Shown piece by piece: positions 8,507 to 16,700 of a DNA stretch of 64,000 nt. Source of the stretch: Stieleria maiorica (GTDB lineage Bacteria > Planctomycetota > Planctomycetia > Pirellulales > Pirellulaceae). Both the position numbers and the translations under genes were made by a program. Each line of letters begins with the position of its first letter. Within the stretch, counting starts at the first letter, position 1. The DNA lies in contig NZ_CP036264.1 of the NCBI RefSeq assembly GCF_008035925.1, positions 7,287,641 to 7,351,640 on the forward strand, read 5' to 3'. The notes below the pieces were generated by a model, which saw nothing but the letters and a program-made list of their open reading frames with translations, made no database searches and was not told the DNA's origin.

Positions 8507-9334
8507 ATGCCCACCAACGCCCCCTGCGACGAGCCTGTCGCGGCCCCGGAAGCACGGCCCGAGAAATCCAAACCACAGTGGCTGGTCAGCGTCCGCAACC
8601 TTGCCGAAGCCGAGCTGGCGGTCCGCTTCGGAGTCGATATTTTAGACCTGAAAGAACCGCGCCGCGGCCCGCTGGCCCCGGTTTCGGCCGAAGTTTGGCA
8701 TCAGGTCGCCGATCTCGTGGCGCGGCCGCCGAGTCATCGTGACGGCGGCCCCCAATCGTCGGCCGCAGTGTTTTCAGCGGCCCAGTTGTCTGCGGCCCAG
8801 TTGTCTGCAGCACTGGGTGAATCCGCGCAAGCGGTCGCACTGGCCGATCGGGTGCCGCCGCGGTTCGCGTTCGCCAAAGCCGGCCCCAGCGGATGTGAAA
8901 GCGAATCCCAGCTCAGGGGGCTGTGGGACGCGGTCCGAGAGCGGATGCCGGCAGAGGTCGAATTGGTCGCGGTCGCTTATGCCGACCATCGCGCGGCCGG
9001 TTGCATGGAGGCCGAACGGATCATGGCCTTGGCCGCCCAGGGCGGTTTTCGGCGGGTGCTGCTGGACACGTTTGAAAAGAACGGGTGTTCAGCGATCGAA
9101 GTGTTGGGCCAGACGCGGCTGTCCCAGCTCGGTCGCTTGGCCCATCGGCAACACTTGTGGTGGTCGCTGGCCGGTTCGATCACGCTGGGGCACGTCCAAC
9201 GGGTGGCCGAGCTGGTTCCGGAACGCGACGACCGCCCCGATTGTTATGCGGTCCGCGGAGCCGTTTGCGACGGCGATCGAACCGGGGCGTTGTGCGAGGC
9301 GAAGATGCGGCAGTGGCAACGCACCCTGCGGTAG
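8507..9334 (+). CDS. mfnB: MfnB-like (5-formylfuran-3-yl)methyl phosphate synthase
   Basis: The core matches the DUF556/MfnB family: WLVSVRNLAEAELAVRFG, then DILDLKEPRRGPLAPV with the conserved Lys, and later FAKAGPSG and RVLLDTFEKNG, a TIM-barrel pattern. In methanogens MfnB condenses two glyceraldehyde-3-phosphate molecules into the furan precursor of methanofuran; planctomycetes and methylotrophs carry homologues for tetrahydromethanopterin-linked C1 transfer. The start is ATG 8507; a GTG at 8459 is also in frame. Residues in the middle (AAQLSAAQLSAA) come from a 15-bp tandem duplication (8778-8807) in a loop, making the protein (275 residues) somewhat longer than archaeal MfnB. No other pathway genes are in the window. 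Confidence 0.85.
   Translation: MPTNAPCDEPVAAPEARPEKSKPQWLVSVRNLAEAELAVRFGVDILDLKEPRRGPLAPVSAEVWHQVADLVARPPSHRDGGPQSSAAVFSAAQLSAAQLSAALGESAQAVALADRVPPRFAFAKAGPSGCESESQLRGLWDAVRERMPAEVELVAVAYADHRAAGCMEAERIMALAAQGGFRRVLLDTFEKNGCSAIEVLGQTRLSQLGRLAHRQHLWWSLAGSITLGHVQRVAELVPERDDRPDCYAVRGAVCDGDRTGALCEAKMRQWQRTLR
8778..8807 (+). repeat. 15-bp tandem duplication inside mfnB
   Basis: The 15-base unit CGGCCCAGTTGTCTG occurs twice head to tail (8778-8792 and 8793-8807). It is in frame and encodes a repeated AAQLS. It sits in a segment not conserved in the family, so it looks like neutral loop expansion. Confidence 0.85.
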
Positions 9335-9345
9335 CGCGTCGGTCG

Positions 9346-9502
9346 GTAGCGGACCGCGGAGGATTGTTGGTTTTACCCGGCCAGTTGGAATTTGCGCACT
9401 GTTGCTAGCCCGACGCGTAAGCGAGGGGCGTCGCGTGGCCCCTCGCTAACGCGTCAGGCTGGCATGAACGTGAAACAACGGTCGTTCGGCGAGATCCGCT
9501 AC
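9346..9502. repeat. Dispersed repeat with GTAGCGGA/TCCGCTAC ends
   Basis: GTAGCGGA at 9346-9353 and TCCGCTAC at 9495-9502 are inverted ends. The right end carries GGCGAGATCCGCTACG, almost the same as GGCGAGTTCCGCTACG at 10961-10975 in the second copy. A different palindrome (9407-9460) lies inside it, so the element looks like a repeat invaded by another repeat. The segment sits between the mfnB stop and a convergent small gene and contains no credible ORF. Confidence 0.6.
9407..9460. repeat. Long imperfect palindrome
   Basis: The 23-base arms 9407-9429 and 9438-9460 are inverted copies matching at 21 positions (core GCGTAAGCGAGGGGC against GCCCCTCGCTAACGC) with an 8-base loop. RNA from either strand would fold into a very stable hairpin, suiting a bidirectional terminator between the convergent mfnB and small-protein genes. 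The sequence is of a type dispersed in Pirellulaceae genomes. Confidence 0.7.
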
Positions 9503-9521
9503 GCCTATGGGTGTCGTATTC

Positions 9522-9749
9522 CTAGACCCAATCCAGCCCGGTCAGCTTTTGCAGGCGTTCCTCGAAGTTGCCGATCAACCCCCCCACGAGCATCCACTCG
9601 CCTTTCTTCCGCAGTTCGATCTCACCGAATCGATTGATCCGAATGATCGAATCGCTCGTCACGCCGGCCTGATGCAGCTGTTTGAAATCGACTTCACCCT
9701 CGTTGACCACATCAAGCAACGTTTTTCCGGTCAGTTCAATGAATTCCAT
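9522..9749 (-). CDS. Small conserved planctomycete protein
   Basis: The 75-residue product begins MEFIELTGKTLLDVVNEGEVDF and ends GNFEERLQKLTGLDWV. It has a balanced, charged composition, no signal peptide and no membrane segment, unlike the arginine-rich shadow ORFs nearby. The pattern (GVTSDSIIRINRFGEIELRKK then WMLVGGLIGNFEERL) looks like a compact alpha/beta fold, and I recall similar short proteins in related planctomycetes. Function is unknown. It stands alone, bounded by palindromic repeats on its 3' side and the TraB-like gene's promoter region on the other. Confidence 0.75.
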   Translation of the reverse strand: MEFIELTGKTLLDVVNEGEVDFKQLHQAGVTSDSIIRINRFGEIELRKKGEWMLVGGLIGNFEERLQKLTGLDWV

Positions 9750-9841
9750 GGCTCCCTACTCAGCCTGCGGCTGGACAAATGCGATCGACGCCCGCCCATT
9801 TTCTATGCGGTCGGCGGGGCTTCGACAAGCATAGTCAACAG

Positions 9842-9870
9842 TTGCCGCATTCGCGATCGAGCGCTATGCT
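9842..9870 (+). promoter_or_regulatory. Possible sigma70-type promoter for TraB-like gene
   Basis: TTGCCG (9842-9847) and TATGCT (9865-9870) are separated by exactly 17 bases and lie about 85 bases upstream of the ATG at 9956. Each box matches the consensus at four of six positions. This is a by-eye match without experimental support. Confidence 0.4.
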
Positions 9871-9955
9871 ACAGGGGTAGATCGCATGCCACGATGAGCC
9901 GGTTGATTGTGAGCATCGAGCGATTCACCAGTCGCGTCTAATTCAGGGCTTTCCC

Positions 9956-10882
9956 ATGCGTTTGATCCTCTTCGCCTTCATCGTCATCATCGCGCTGGCC
10001 AACGTGCTGCTCGAGTCGGCGGTCAGTGTGGCCCAGTCGACGACGGCGGATGCCCCGGCGGGCGAGGCGAAAGCGCCCTCCGAGGACGCGTCCGACGAGT
10101 CCTACCTGCGGATCAAGAAAGATGAGAACGGTAGAAAAGTCGCGTTGCAAACCGCGATTGTTCGGTTTCACGGCAAGCCCGGCACACGTTACGACGGTGC
10201 CATCGTGGATCTGGTCGGCGTCGTCCACATCGGCGAAAAAGCGTATTACCAAGATCTGAACCAGCGGCTGTCGAAGTACGATTCGGTGCTGTACGAGCTG
10301 GTCGCCCCCGACGGCACGCGGATTCGTCCGGAGGATTTGAAGAAACGCCGGTCACTGGTCGCTTCGATGCAAACCGGCATGAAGGACATGCTGGAACTGG
10401 AATACCAGTTGGAACTGGTCGACTACATGGCCGAAAATTTTCGACATGCGGACATGAGCCCCGAGGAGTTCAGCGAAGATCTGCAGCGACGCGGCGATAG
10501 CGTGTTGAAGATGATCGCGCGGATGATGGGCGCCGGCTTGGCGACGCAATCGAAAAACGGCGGCGACTTGGGCGTGTTGATGGCACTGTTCAGCGACGAC
10601 CGCTCGACCGCGATGAAAAACGCCATGGCCACCCAGTTGATCGACATGGAAGCGGTGACCGTTGGGCTGAATGACGCCAACGGCGAGAACACGCTGATCA
10701 AGGGACGCAACGCAAAGGCGTTCCAAGTGCTTCGCGAAGAGCTAGCTGCCGGCAAGGAAACGCTGGCCGTGTTCTATGGTGCCGGGCACTTGGCCGACAT
10801 GGCCGAACGACTGGAAAAGGATTTCGGCATGAAGGCCGGCAAGACGACTTGGTTAAATGCTTGGGACCTGGCCGGCAATTGA
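9956..10882 (+). CDS. Secreted TraB/PrgY/GumN (TIKI-like) family protein
   Basis: The 308-residue protein has an N-terminal signal segment (MRLILFAFIVIIALANVLL) and the TIKI/TraB-type motifs: VDLVGVVHIGEKAYYQDL with a GxxH pair, a Glu in YELVAP, and a C-terminal VFYGAGHLADMAERL with the second Gly-x-Gly-His. In animals the TIKI branch is a metal-dependent protease; bacterial members are mostly uncharacterised. The middle is helical. It should act outside the cytoplasmic membrane. A possible promoter is at 9842-9870. It is convergent with the DUF374 acyltransferase, with a repeat between them. Confidence 0.8.
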   Translation: MRLILFAFIVIIALANVLLESAVSVAQSTTADAPAGEAKAPSEDASDESYLRIKKDENGRKVALQTAIVRFHGKPGTRYDGAIVDLVGVVHIGEKAYYQDLNQRLSKYDSVLYELVAPDGTRIRPEDLKKRRSLVASMQTGMKDMLELEYQLELVDYMAENFRHADMSPEEFSEDLQRRGDSVLKMIARMMGAGLATQSKNGGDLGVLMALFSDDRSTAMKNAMATQLIDMEAVTVGLNDANGENTLIKGRNAKAFQVLREELAAGKETLAVFYGAGHLADMAERLEKDFGMKAGKTTWLNAWDLAGN

Positions 10883-10897
10883 ATGTCGAGCCCTTCG

Positions 10898-10974
10898 GTA
10901 GCGGAAGCCGCGTAGGCTTTCGGAATGCAGCCGGCTTCGCCGCCGGAAGCGAAACGCTTGGCGAGTTCCGCTAC
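10898..10974. repeat. Dispersed repeat, second copy, with cruciform potential
   Basis: GTAGCGGAA (10898-10906) and TTCCGCTAC (10966-10974) are perfect inverted ends, and an inner pair CCGGC/GCCGG (10931-10945) gives a second stem. The ends match those of the repeat at 9346-9502. It lies between the convergent TraB-like and DUF374 genes, so it may serve both as terminator. Confidence 0.6.
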
Positions 10975-11002
10975 GTGGGTAGCAAGCGTGGAGGCTCACT
11001 CC

Positions 11003-11689
11003 TTAAGCCGCCTGCTTCGTCGCTGATTCTTGCGGGATCGAGGCATGAGCGATCGCTGCTTCCTTCGGATCGTACTCGGCCTCCATCCGCAACAACGCGT
11101 CCTGGATGCGCCGTGTGAACTCCGCAACCGACTCTCCGTCGCGCGGGTACATCGGGTCGCCGAACACGCCGTCGATGCGGCAAAACGGAAGCGGGATTTG
11201 CGTGCGGTCCCAGGTTCGCGACAGCACGATCCGGCGTCGGGGGACGAGCGACATCGGCAGCACCGGGGCACCCGTCTTTTGCGACAGCATCGCGATTCCG
11301 GGATTGACGACCCCGCGCGGTCCTTTGGGCCCGTCGACGGCCAAGCAAGCCGGTTTGCCGCTGCAGACATGATTGACCATCGCTCGCAGCGCCGTCATGC
11401 CACCCTTGCGGCGGGCACCACCACTGCCGCGAATCGGAATCACCCCGAGCTTGTTGAGCGTCCGAGCGATCAGGTCGCCGTCCTTGCTGCGCGAAACCAT
11501 CGCGCCGGCGCCCTCTTTCTCTTCGGCCAGGATGACCATCGCAATCTGGTGCCCATGCAAGCCGGCGTAAACATACGGCTGGCCGTCGGCGCGCAAGCGG
11601 TCTCGTGAATCGTTGATCGCGTTGACGCGACAGGTGGCGCGCAACAGTCGGATTAATCCCGTCACCAAGAAGGGCAGCACTCGATTCAT
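11003..11689 (-). CDS. DUF374-family lysophospholipid acyltransferase
   Basis: The 228-residue protein shows the DUF374 pattern: YVYAGLHGHQIAMVILA near residue 40 (catalytic His region), VSRSKDGDLIARTLNKLG, IRGSGGARRKGG, then LAVDGPKGPRGVVNPG and a TGAPVLPMSLVP segment. DUF374 proteins belong to the LPLAT superfamily and transfer acyl chains in lipid A or phospholipid synthesis at the inner membrane. A short hydrophobic N-terminus (VLPFLVTGLIRLLRA) would anchor it. A second LPLAT gene lies about 1.2 kb upstream on the same strand, but a repeat-filled gap separates them, so they are unlikely to be one tight operon. Confidence 0.88.
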   Translation of the reverse strand: MNRVLPFLVTGLIRLLRATCRVNAINDSRDRLRADGQPYVYAGLHGHQIAMVILAEEKEGAGAMVSRSKDGDLIARTLNKLGVIPIRGSGGARRKGGMTALRAMVNHVCSGKPACLAVDGPKGPRGVVNPGIAMLSQKTGAPVLPMSLVPRRRIVLSRTWDRTQIPLPFCRIDGVFGDPMYPRDGESVAEFTRRIQDALLRMEAEYDPKEAAIAHASIPQESATKQAA

Positions 11690-11801
11690 TCCCAGATTCC
11701 GTTCCGTTTGCTGTCAATTCATTTCGCCGGCCGTGAAACTCGGCATGCACGTAGATAAGCTCGCCGGCGTTTGGAGACAAGATCGATTACGGCGGAGTGA
11801 C

Positions 11802-12107
11802 TCATTCTCCGCCGGCGGGGTTTTCGATCCAGATCTGAAAGCAGGGCGCACAGAGCAGGATTCTGCGGCGACAATGCACCTGGTTTTCCGCGTCGACCTG
11901 CGGGGTCGATTCGAGTTGTTTGATCACCCGCCCCCATTCGGCGTCCATCTCGTCCGGATCAAGGGTGGCGGGGGAATCCAGGATAGGAGGCGACGAATCG
12001 ACGGTGGCATGAATGTCAATTTCATAGAACTCGCCTCGTCCACCGATCAACTCCTTCAGGCATCGATCGCACAGACCGGGCGGATCGGAATCGAAATCAT
12101 CCATCAC
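11802..12107 (-). CDS. Small conserved protein with two Cys pairs
   Basis: The 101-residue protein has CDRC near its start (residues 13-16) and CAPC near its end, a spacing suited to one zinc-binding site formed by distant Cys pairs. GRGEFYEIDIHATVDSSPP and WIENPAG flank these pairs and look conserved from memory of related planctomycete proteins. The middle is acidic and variable. There is no signal peptide. Function is unknown; zinc binding is an inference from the Cys pairs. It lies 112 bases upstream of the DUF374 gene on the same strand and could share its transcript. Confidence 0.7.
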   Translation of the reverse strand: MMDDFDSDPPGLCDRCLKELIGGRGEFYEIDIHATVDSSPPILDSPATLDPDEMDAEWGRVIKQLESTPQVDAENQVHCRRRILLCAPCFQIWIENPAGGE

Positions 12108-12242
12108 ACAGGCTCGATTCGAAGAGTGGAAGACGAGAGGGGCGTGCCGCGATGTCAGTATAACGCATCGGCCTGCCCGGCACGTGCGCTGCCGGGCAGG
12201 CGGGCGAACGAGCGGGAGCGGGGGAAGTGGGGGAGAGAATGT

Positions 12243-12255
12243 TGGTCAAAAAATG
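12243..12255 (+). repeat. TGGTCAAAAAATG motif copy
   Basis: This 13-mer is identical to 51073-51085, about 39 kb away, where it forms part of an inverted repeat. A related GGGCAAAAAATG follows directly. It marks one edge of the repeat-rich gap. Confidence 0.5.
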
Positions 12256-12488
12256 GGGGGGGCAAAAAATGAAGCCGACCGGGGTGGAAGCTCAACGCAA
12301 TCAGCCGGTCACGCGAACGAGCCCGTATTTTTGGCCAGCGCGGGGATCGGGTAAGAAGATTTTGGGGGTAAGAAAATGATCAGATGCACCCTCCGTTCGA
12401 TTGGCCCAATTTTCCTGCCTCCAAAATTTTCCTACCGCTCTCCCAGCTGCCGTGCCCTGTCACGTCGGTGGGCATCAGGAGAAGGATG

Positions 12489-12535
12489 GCAGTATGATTC
12501 GGGGCAGAATGATTGGATGCCCGTGGGCTGGCGCC
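12489..12535 (+). repeat. 47-bp dispersed element, copy 1
   Basis: The segment contains ATGATTCGGGGCAGAATGAT and ends GGCTGGCGCC. An inverted copy at 59856-59902 matches at 41 of 47 positions by my alignment. Neither copy is flanked by recognisable transposase remnants. Confidence 0.7.
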
Positions 12536-12722
12536 AAGAGAGTACGGCGGAATCAAAATCCTAATAATCCACGAATGAAAATTCGCGATCACCGAGATGA
12601 CTTACACAGCTCAGGCAAGGCCCGACCGACGTCTTCATCTTTTCGCCACCCCATCTTTTCGCCCCACCTCCAGCCTGGCCTGATGAAAAGTACGTGGCGT
12701 CGAAAACTGGTGAACCGGCAAC

Positions 12723-12822
12723 GATTGAAAATTGCAAAATGAACAGTGCAAATTGCGAAATGATTTGAGCGACGATTCCCGGCAAATTTGAATTTTGCAA
12801 TGAACAGATTGCAATTTGCAAT
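12723..12822. repeat. GCAAAATGAACA / GCAATTTGCAATC repeat copies
   Basis: Two related units lie side by side: one at 12723-12755 with ATTGCAAAATGAACAGTGCA and one at 12783-12822 with TTTTGCAATGAACAGATTGC. Both are close to the unit at 57553-57578 and to an inverted unit at 57826-57858. The units are AT-rich in an otherwise GC-rich region and contain no gene. Confidence 0.65.
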
Positions 12823-12858
12823 CGAGGGCTCCAGCAGAATCGCTGAACGTCCCCGAAC

Positions 12859-13722
12859 CTACCCAACGTTCCAAGTTCCATTGATTTTCGCCAGCCCACC
12901 TCCAGCCCCCCGATCTTCCGCCTTCCATTGATCCAACCTGGATGCGATGAAGTCGACGATCGCTTGCTGTTGTTGGCTGCCACGGCCTTCGATTTCCATC
13001 GGCTCACCGAACGCAAACCGCACCTTTTTTTCCGGTCGGATCGGCCCCAGGTCCTTGATCCATTTTCCGTTGCCCCAGGCATCGGTCTGCAGCGCGATCG
13101 GCAGCACGGGGACCTTGGTTCGCGCCGCCAGCTTGACCCCGATCGTGTTGAATGATCTGGGATCGAAGGTCTCGCTGCGCGTGGTTTGGGGGAACACGAC
13201 GACCGAGATACCTTTGCCAAGTCGCTCGGCCCCCATGCCCATCACCTGCTTCAAATCTTCACGCGGGTTGTCTCGCGACACGGCAATCGGATCGCGGGAG
13301 CGGAGGATGTGCCGAAACACCGGATAGTCCATCAGGCTTTGCTTGACGACGAAGGTCACGTCGCAGACCGGTTGGATGATCGCGGGCAGCACGATCGTTT
13401 CCAGCATGCTCATGTGATTGCCGACCAGCACGCAGGGCGTCGTCAGGTTTGCCAGGTTTTGCAGGCCGCTGACTTCGAATCGGACGCCGACCGATTCCAG
13501 CGACTGCAGCACTTCGAAACTGGTTTGGCTCCAGCGCAGGCTGTCGTACTGTCCCCGACGAGCGACGTTGCTGGAACGAAACACATTGCCGAGGAACTGG
13601 CTGTAGAAGGTGAAGGTCGGAAACCGCGTTGAAATCCAGCCTGACGGGCGGGGCTCGGTCAGGTAGCGTCCGTCGATGTCGGCGAGCAGTTCGTTGCAGT
13701 GTGGGGATTGGTTTCCTTTCAT
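12859..13722 (-). CDS. PlsC-like 1-acylglycerol-3-phosphate acyltransferase
   Basis: The 287-residue protein has the LPLAT layout: GNHMSMLET (His103, Glu108), a VVKQSLMDYPVF segment, FPQTTRS (177-183) and VPVLPIAL. Canonical PlsC has HxxxxD and FPEGTRS, so the acid is Glu here and the glycerophosphate-binding motif is changed; this matches a known sub-branch rather than a broken gene. It probably acylates a lysophospholipid at the inner membrane. The start is ATG 13722. A TTG at 13746 would overlap the RND stop (TTGA) but adds an unconserved stretch. It lies just downstream of the RND pump on the same strand and is probably co-transcribed. Confidence 0.86.
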   Translation of the reverse strand: MKGNQSPHCNELLADIDGRYLTEPRPSGWISTRFPTFTFYSQFLGNVFRSSNVARRGQYDSLRWSQTSFEVLQSLESVGVRFEVSGLQNLANLTTPCVLVGNHMSMLETIVLPAIIQPVCDVTFVVKQSLMDYPVFRHILRSRDPIAVSRDNPREDLKQVMGMGAERLGKGISVVVFPQTTRSETFDPRSFNTIGVKLAARTKVPVLPIALQTDAWGNGKWIKDLGPIRPEKKVRFAFGEPMEIEGRGSQQQQAIVDFIASRLDQWKAEDRGAGGGLAKINGTWNVG

Positions 13723-13742
13723 GTCATCCACGCAAACGGCGA

Positions 13743-16700
13743 TCAATCGTCCTGTGACGCCGGAGCCGATGATGCGGGGGTTGGGGCATCATCATCCGTC
13801 TTCGTGCCGCGCGGCGGGTTCTGGTCGCGCGTCATCGGTTCCTCCGACCTGCCCAGTTGAACCGCTGGTTGTCGGTTTGGCAACTCGGCCTGCCGATGCA
13901 GCGGTCCTTGCCGGGTTCCGAAGATCAGCCGCGTCAATCTGGCCTTGCCATCCAGCAGTAGGCTGAACAGCGTGGGCACCAAGACTAACGTGAAAACCGT
14001 CGAGACCAACAACCCGCCCAGCACCACGCTTCCCAGCCCGCGATACAGTTCGCTGCCGGCACCGGGGAACAGGACCAACGGAAACAGGCCCAGCACGGTG
14101 GTCATCGTCGTCATAAAGATCGGGCGAATCCGTGTGCGGACGCTTTCCAAGATCGCCGCCCGCGGCGCCATCGAGTCTTCACGCATGTGATTGAGCGATT
14201 GGTGCACGATCAAGATCGGATTATTAACCACCGTGCCGATCAAGATCACGAAGCCCAGCATGGTCAGGATGTCTAATTGTTGTGTCAGTTGACCGGTCAT
14301 CCCCAAATAGACGTTCAACAGGTTCAGTCCCAGGATGCCTCCGACGGCCCCCAGCGGCACGGTCAAGATGATCACCAGCGGATACAGCCACGATTCGAAC
14401 AGTGCGGCCATCAATAGGTAAGTGATCAGGACGACCAGGACGAATTGGCTGGTCAACAGGCTGAGCAAACTGTCGAGATTCCAACCCGACCATCGGCCCA
14501 AAAACGTCTCCTGCATCTTGCTCAGTTTGTCGGCCGTGCCGGCCAGATTGACTTGGTATCCGCCGCCCAGTTGACCGCTTTCGATCAGCGGTTGGACGAT
14601 CTCGCGTCTGATTTGTGCCATCGCATCTTCCAATGCGACTTCCGGCGGCGGAGAAACCTCGATCGTGATCGCGCGGACGCGTTCGCGGTGATTGACCTGT
14701 TCGGGGCCGCTAGCCAAGGCGACTTCGGCCAAGGCCGCCAGCGGGATCAGATGACCGCCGGGCGTCGCGATCGGCAAGGCTTCAATCTCTTGTGTCGTGT
14801 CGGCATACTCGGACTCACCCACGATCGTCAAATCGATCTTGTTGCCGTCCAAGTAATAGTCGCCGGCATAGGCGCCGTCGATCAGACAGTTGGCGGCGAA
14901 CCCCAGGTCGCGACTGCTGACGCCCATCTCGGCGGCTTGGACCAATTTGGGCGTGATGTGGATTTCGGGACTGGACAAATCCAAGCTCGGAATCGGACGA
15001 GCCTGGGCGGTCGGCATGATCTGTTTGACCTTGCCGATCGTTTGTCCGCCCAGCCCGACCAGTTTGATCAAATCGGGGCCGGTGATTTCGATCTCGATGG
15101 TCCGCCCGGCGGTCAAGCCCTGTTCGAACAGGCTGGATTGTTTTGCGACGGCAAACGTCCCCGGCATCTTCGCCCCGACCTGTTGCACCAGCGGAACCAG
15201 TTCACCGGCACGCTGGCCGTCGTGGGCGCGGATGCCCATGAACACCTGGCGGCCGCGGGCGACGAAGAAAAAGTCACCGATCGCGGGGAAATCCAGCGCG
15301 GCTGCTTCGGGGCTGTCCGGTTCCACGTCCCAGTACGGACGCAACTCGCTCTCCACGGTCTTCCCCGCCGCCGTCAACTGGTCCAGGTTGTAACCGGGCG
15401 GTGGCAACAGGATGCCGAAGACCAAGTTGCGATTTCCAGTCGGCAGGTACTCCACCTTCGGCCAGAACGTCCAACTGATGCCGATGGCCAACAAGACCAG
15501 CGTCGCGGCGACGACGATGCGGCGCAGCGTGCCGCGCTGGACCCAGTCGTTGAAACCGACGGTGCCGCGGACAAAGGCGGCGGCAAAGGCATGGACCGGC
15601 CACAAGAAGAATCGTGTGATTCGGTTCGATGACGCGTCGGAAGGTCGTGATCGACCGTCGGTCGGGACGCCCGGTCGCTCGCGCCGGGAATCGAACAACC
15701 GCGACGCCGCGGTCGGGATCACCGACATCGAGATCACCAACGACAGCGCCACCGCCGCGCTGATCGCCAACGCGATGTCACGAAACAGTTGGCCGGCTTC
15801 TTCTTGAACAAAGACGATCGGCAGAAAGACGGCGACGGTCGTGATCGTCGAAGCCGCGATCGCGCCCCAGACCTCCTGCGTTCCTCGAACCGCGGCGGCA
15901 AGCGGGGAGTCGCCGGATCGGAAATGGCGGTACACGTTTTCCAGCACCACCACCGCGTTGTCGACCAACATGCCGACGGCGAACGCCAGCCCGGCCAGAC
16001 TGATCACGTTCAATGACCGACCCAGCACTCCCAGTACCAGGAACGATGCGATGATGCTGGTCGGGATCGCAAGCGCCACCACCAAGGCGCCGCGGGCGAA
16101 CCAAAACCCGGCGGTCAAAATGATCGCGATGCAGATCAGAAAGAAAAGCGGCGAAAGATAGGCCGCCGCCAAGGAGCTGGCGATGATCAGCGGGATCGTC
16201 AGAATCGTCCGCACGCCCAGGTGCAAAAACAGCATCAACACGATCATCGTCAGCGCGCCGCCGATGAAAATGTTCTGTTGCACCAGATCGATCGACGAAT
16301 AGATGTATTCCGTTTCGTCGTAAACTTGCGTCAGTTGCAATCCGCGCGGGGCCAAAATGTTTTCGTCGATGTCGCGGTTGGCAATCCGCAATCCCTCCAT
16401 CACGTCCAACACGTTGGCGTCGGTTTCCCGCAAACAGTTGATCGCGATGCTCGATTCGCCGAAACGCCGCACCAATCCATCCGGTTTTTTGTACCCCAAT
16501 TCGACTTTGGCGACGTCGCGGACGTAGACGGGAGCCCCGTTGTTGACCGACAACAATTGTTGCTCGACCTGTTCGGGGCTGCGGAATTGTCCCATCGCTC
16601 GCACGACCCAGCGACGTTTGCCTTCCCAGAAATCGCCCGCCGACGTGTCCTTGTTTTGTCCCTGCAGCACATTGCGGACATCGGCCAGCGTCAATTGCCT

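Larger units (their letters stand above)
12108..12858. other. Repeat-rich intergenic region without a gene
   Basis: About 750 bases hold no credible CDS; long ORFs here are Arg/Ser/Pro-rich shadows. The stretch is a patchwork of dispersed elements: TGGTCAAAAAATG at 12243, runs with GGGGGTAAGA around 12350-12378, AATTTTCC motifs near 12410-12435, the 47-bp element at 12489-12535 and GCAAAATGAACA copies at 12723-12822. No promoter or RNA gene was recognised. Confidence 0.6.

Noticed and set aside
12561-13220. Minus-strand ORF over the repeats at 12720-12822
   Set aside because: It shadows the acyltransferase at one end and reads through dispersed repeats at the other; no continuous protein character.
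14445-15632. 395-residue plus-strand ORF
   Set aside because: It is antisense to the RND pump and Gln/Arg/Asp-rich, a common GC-rich shadow.
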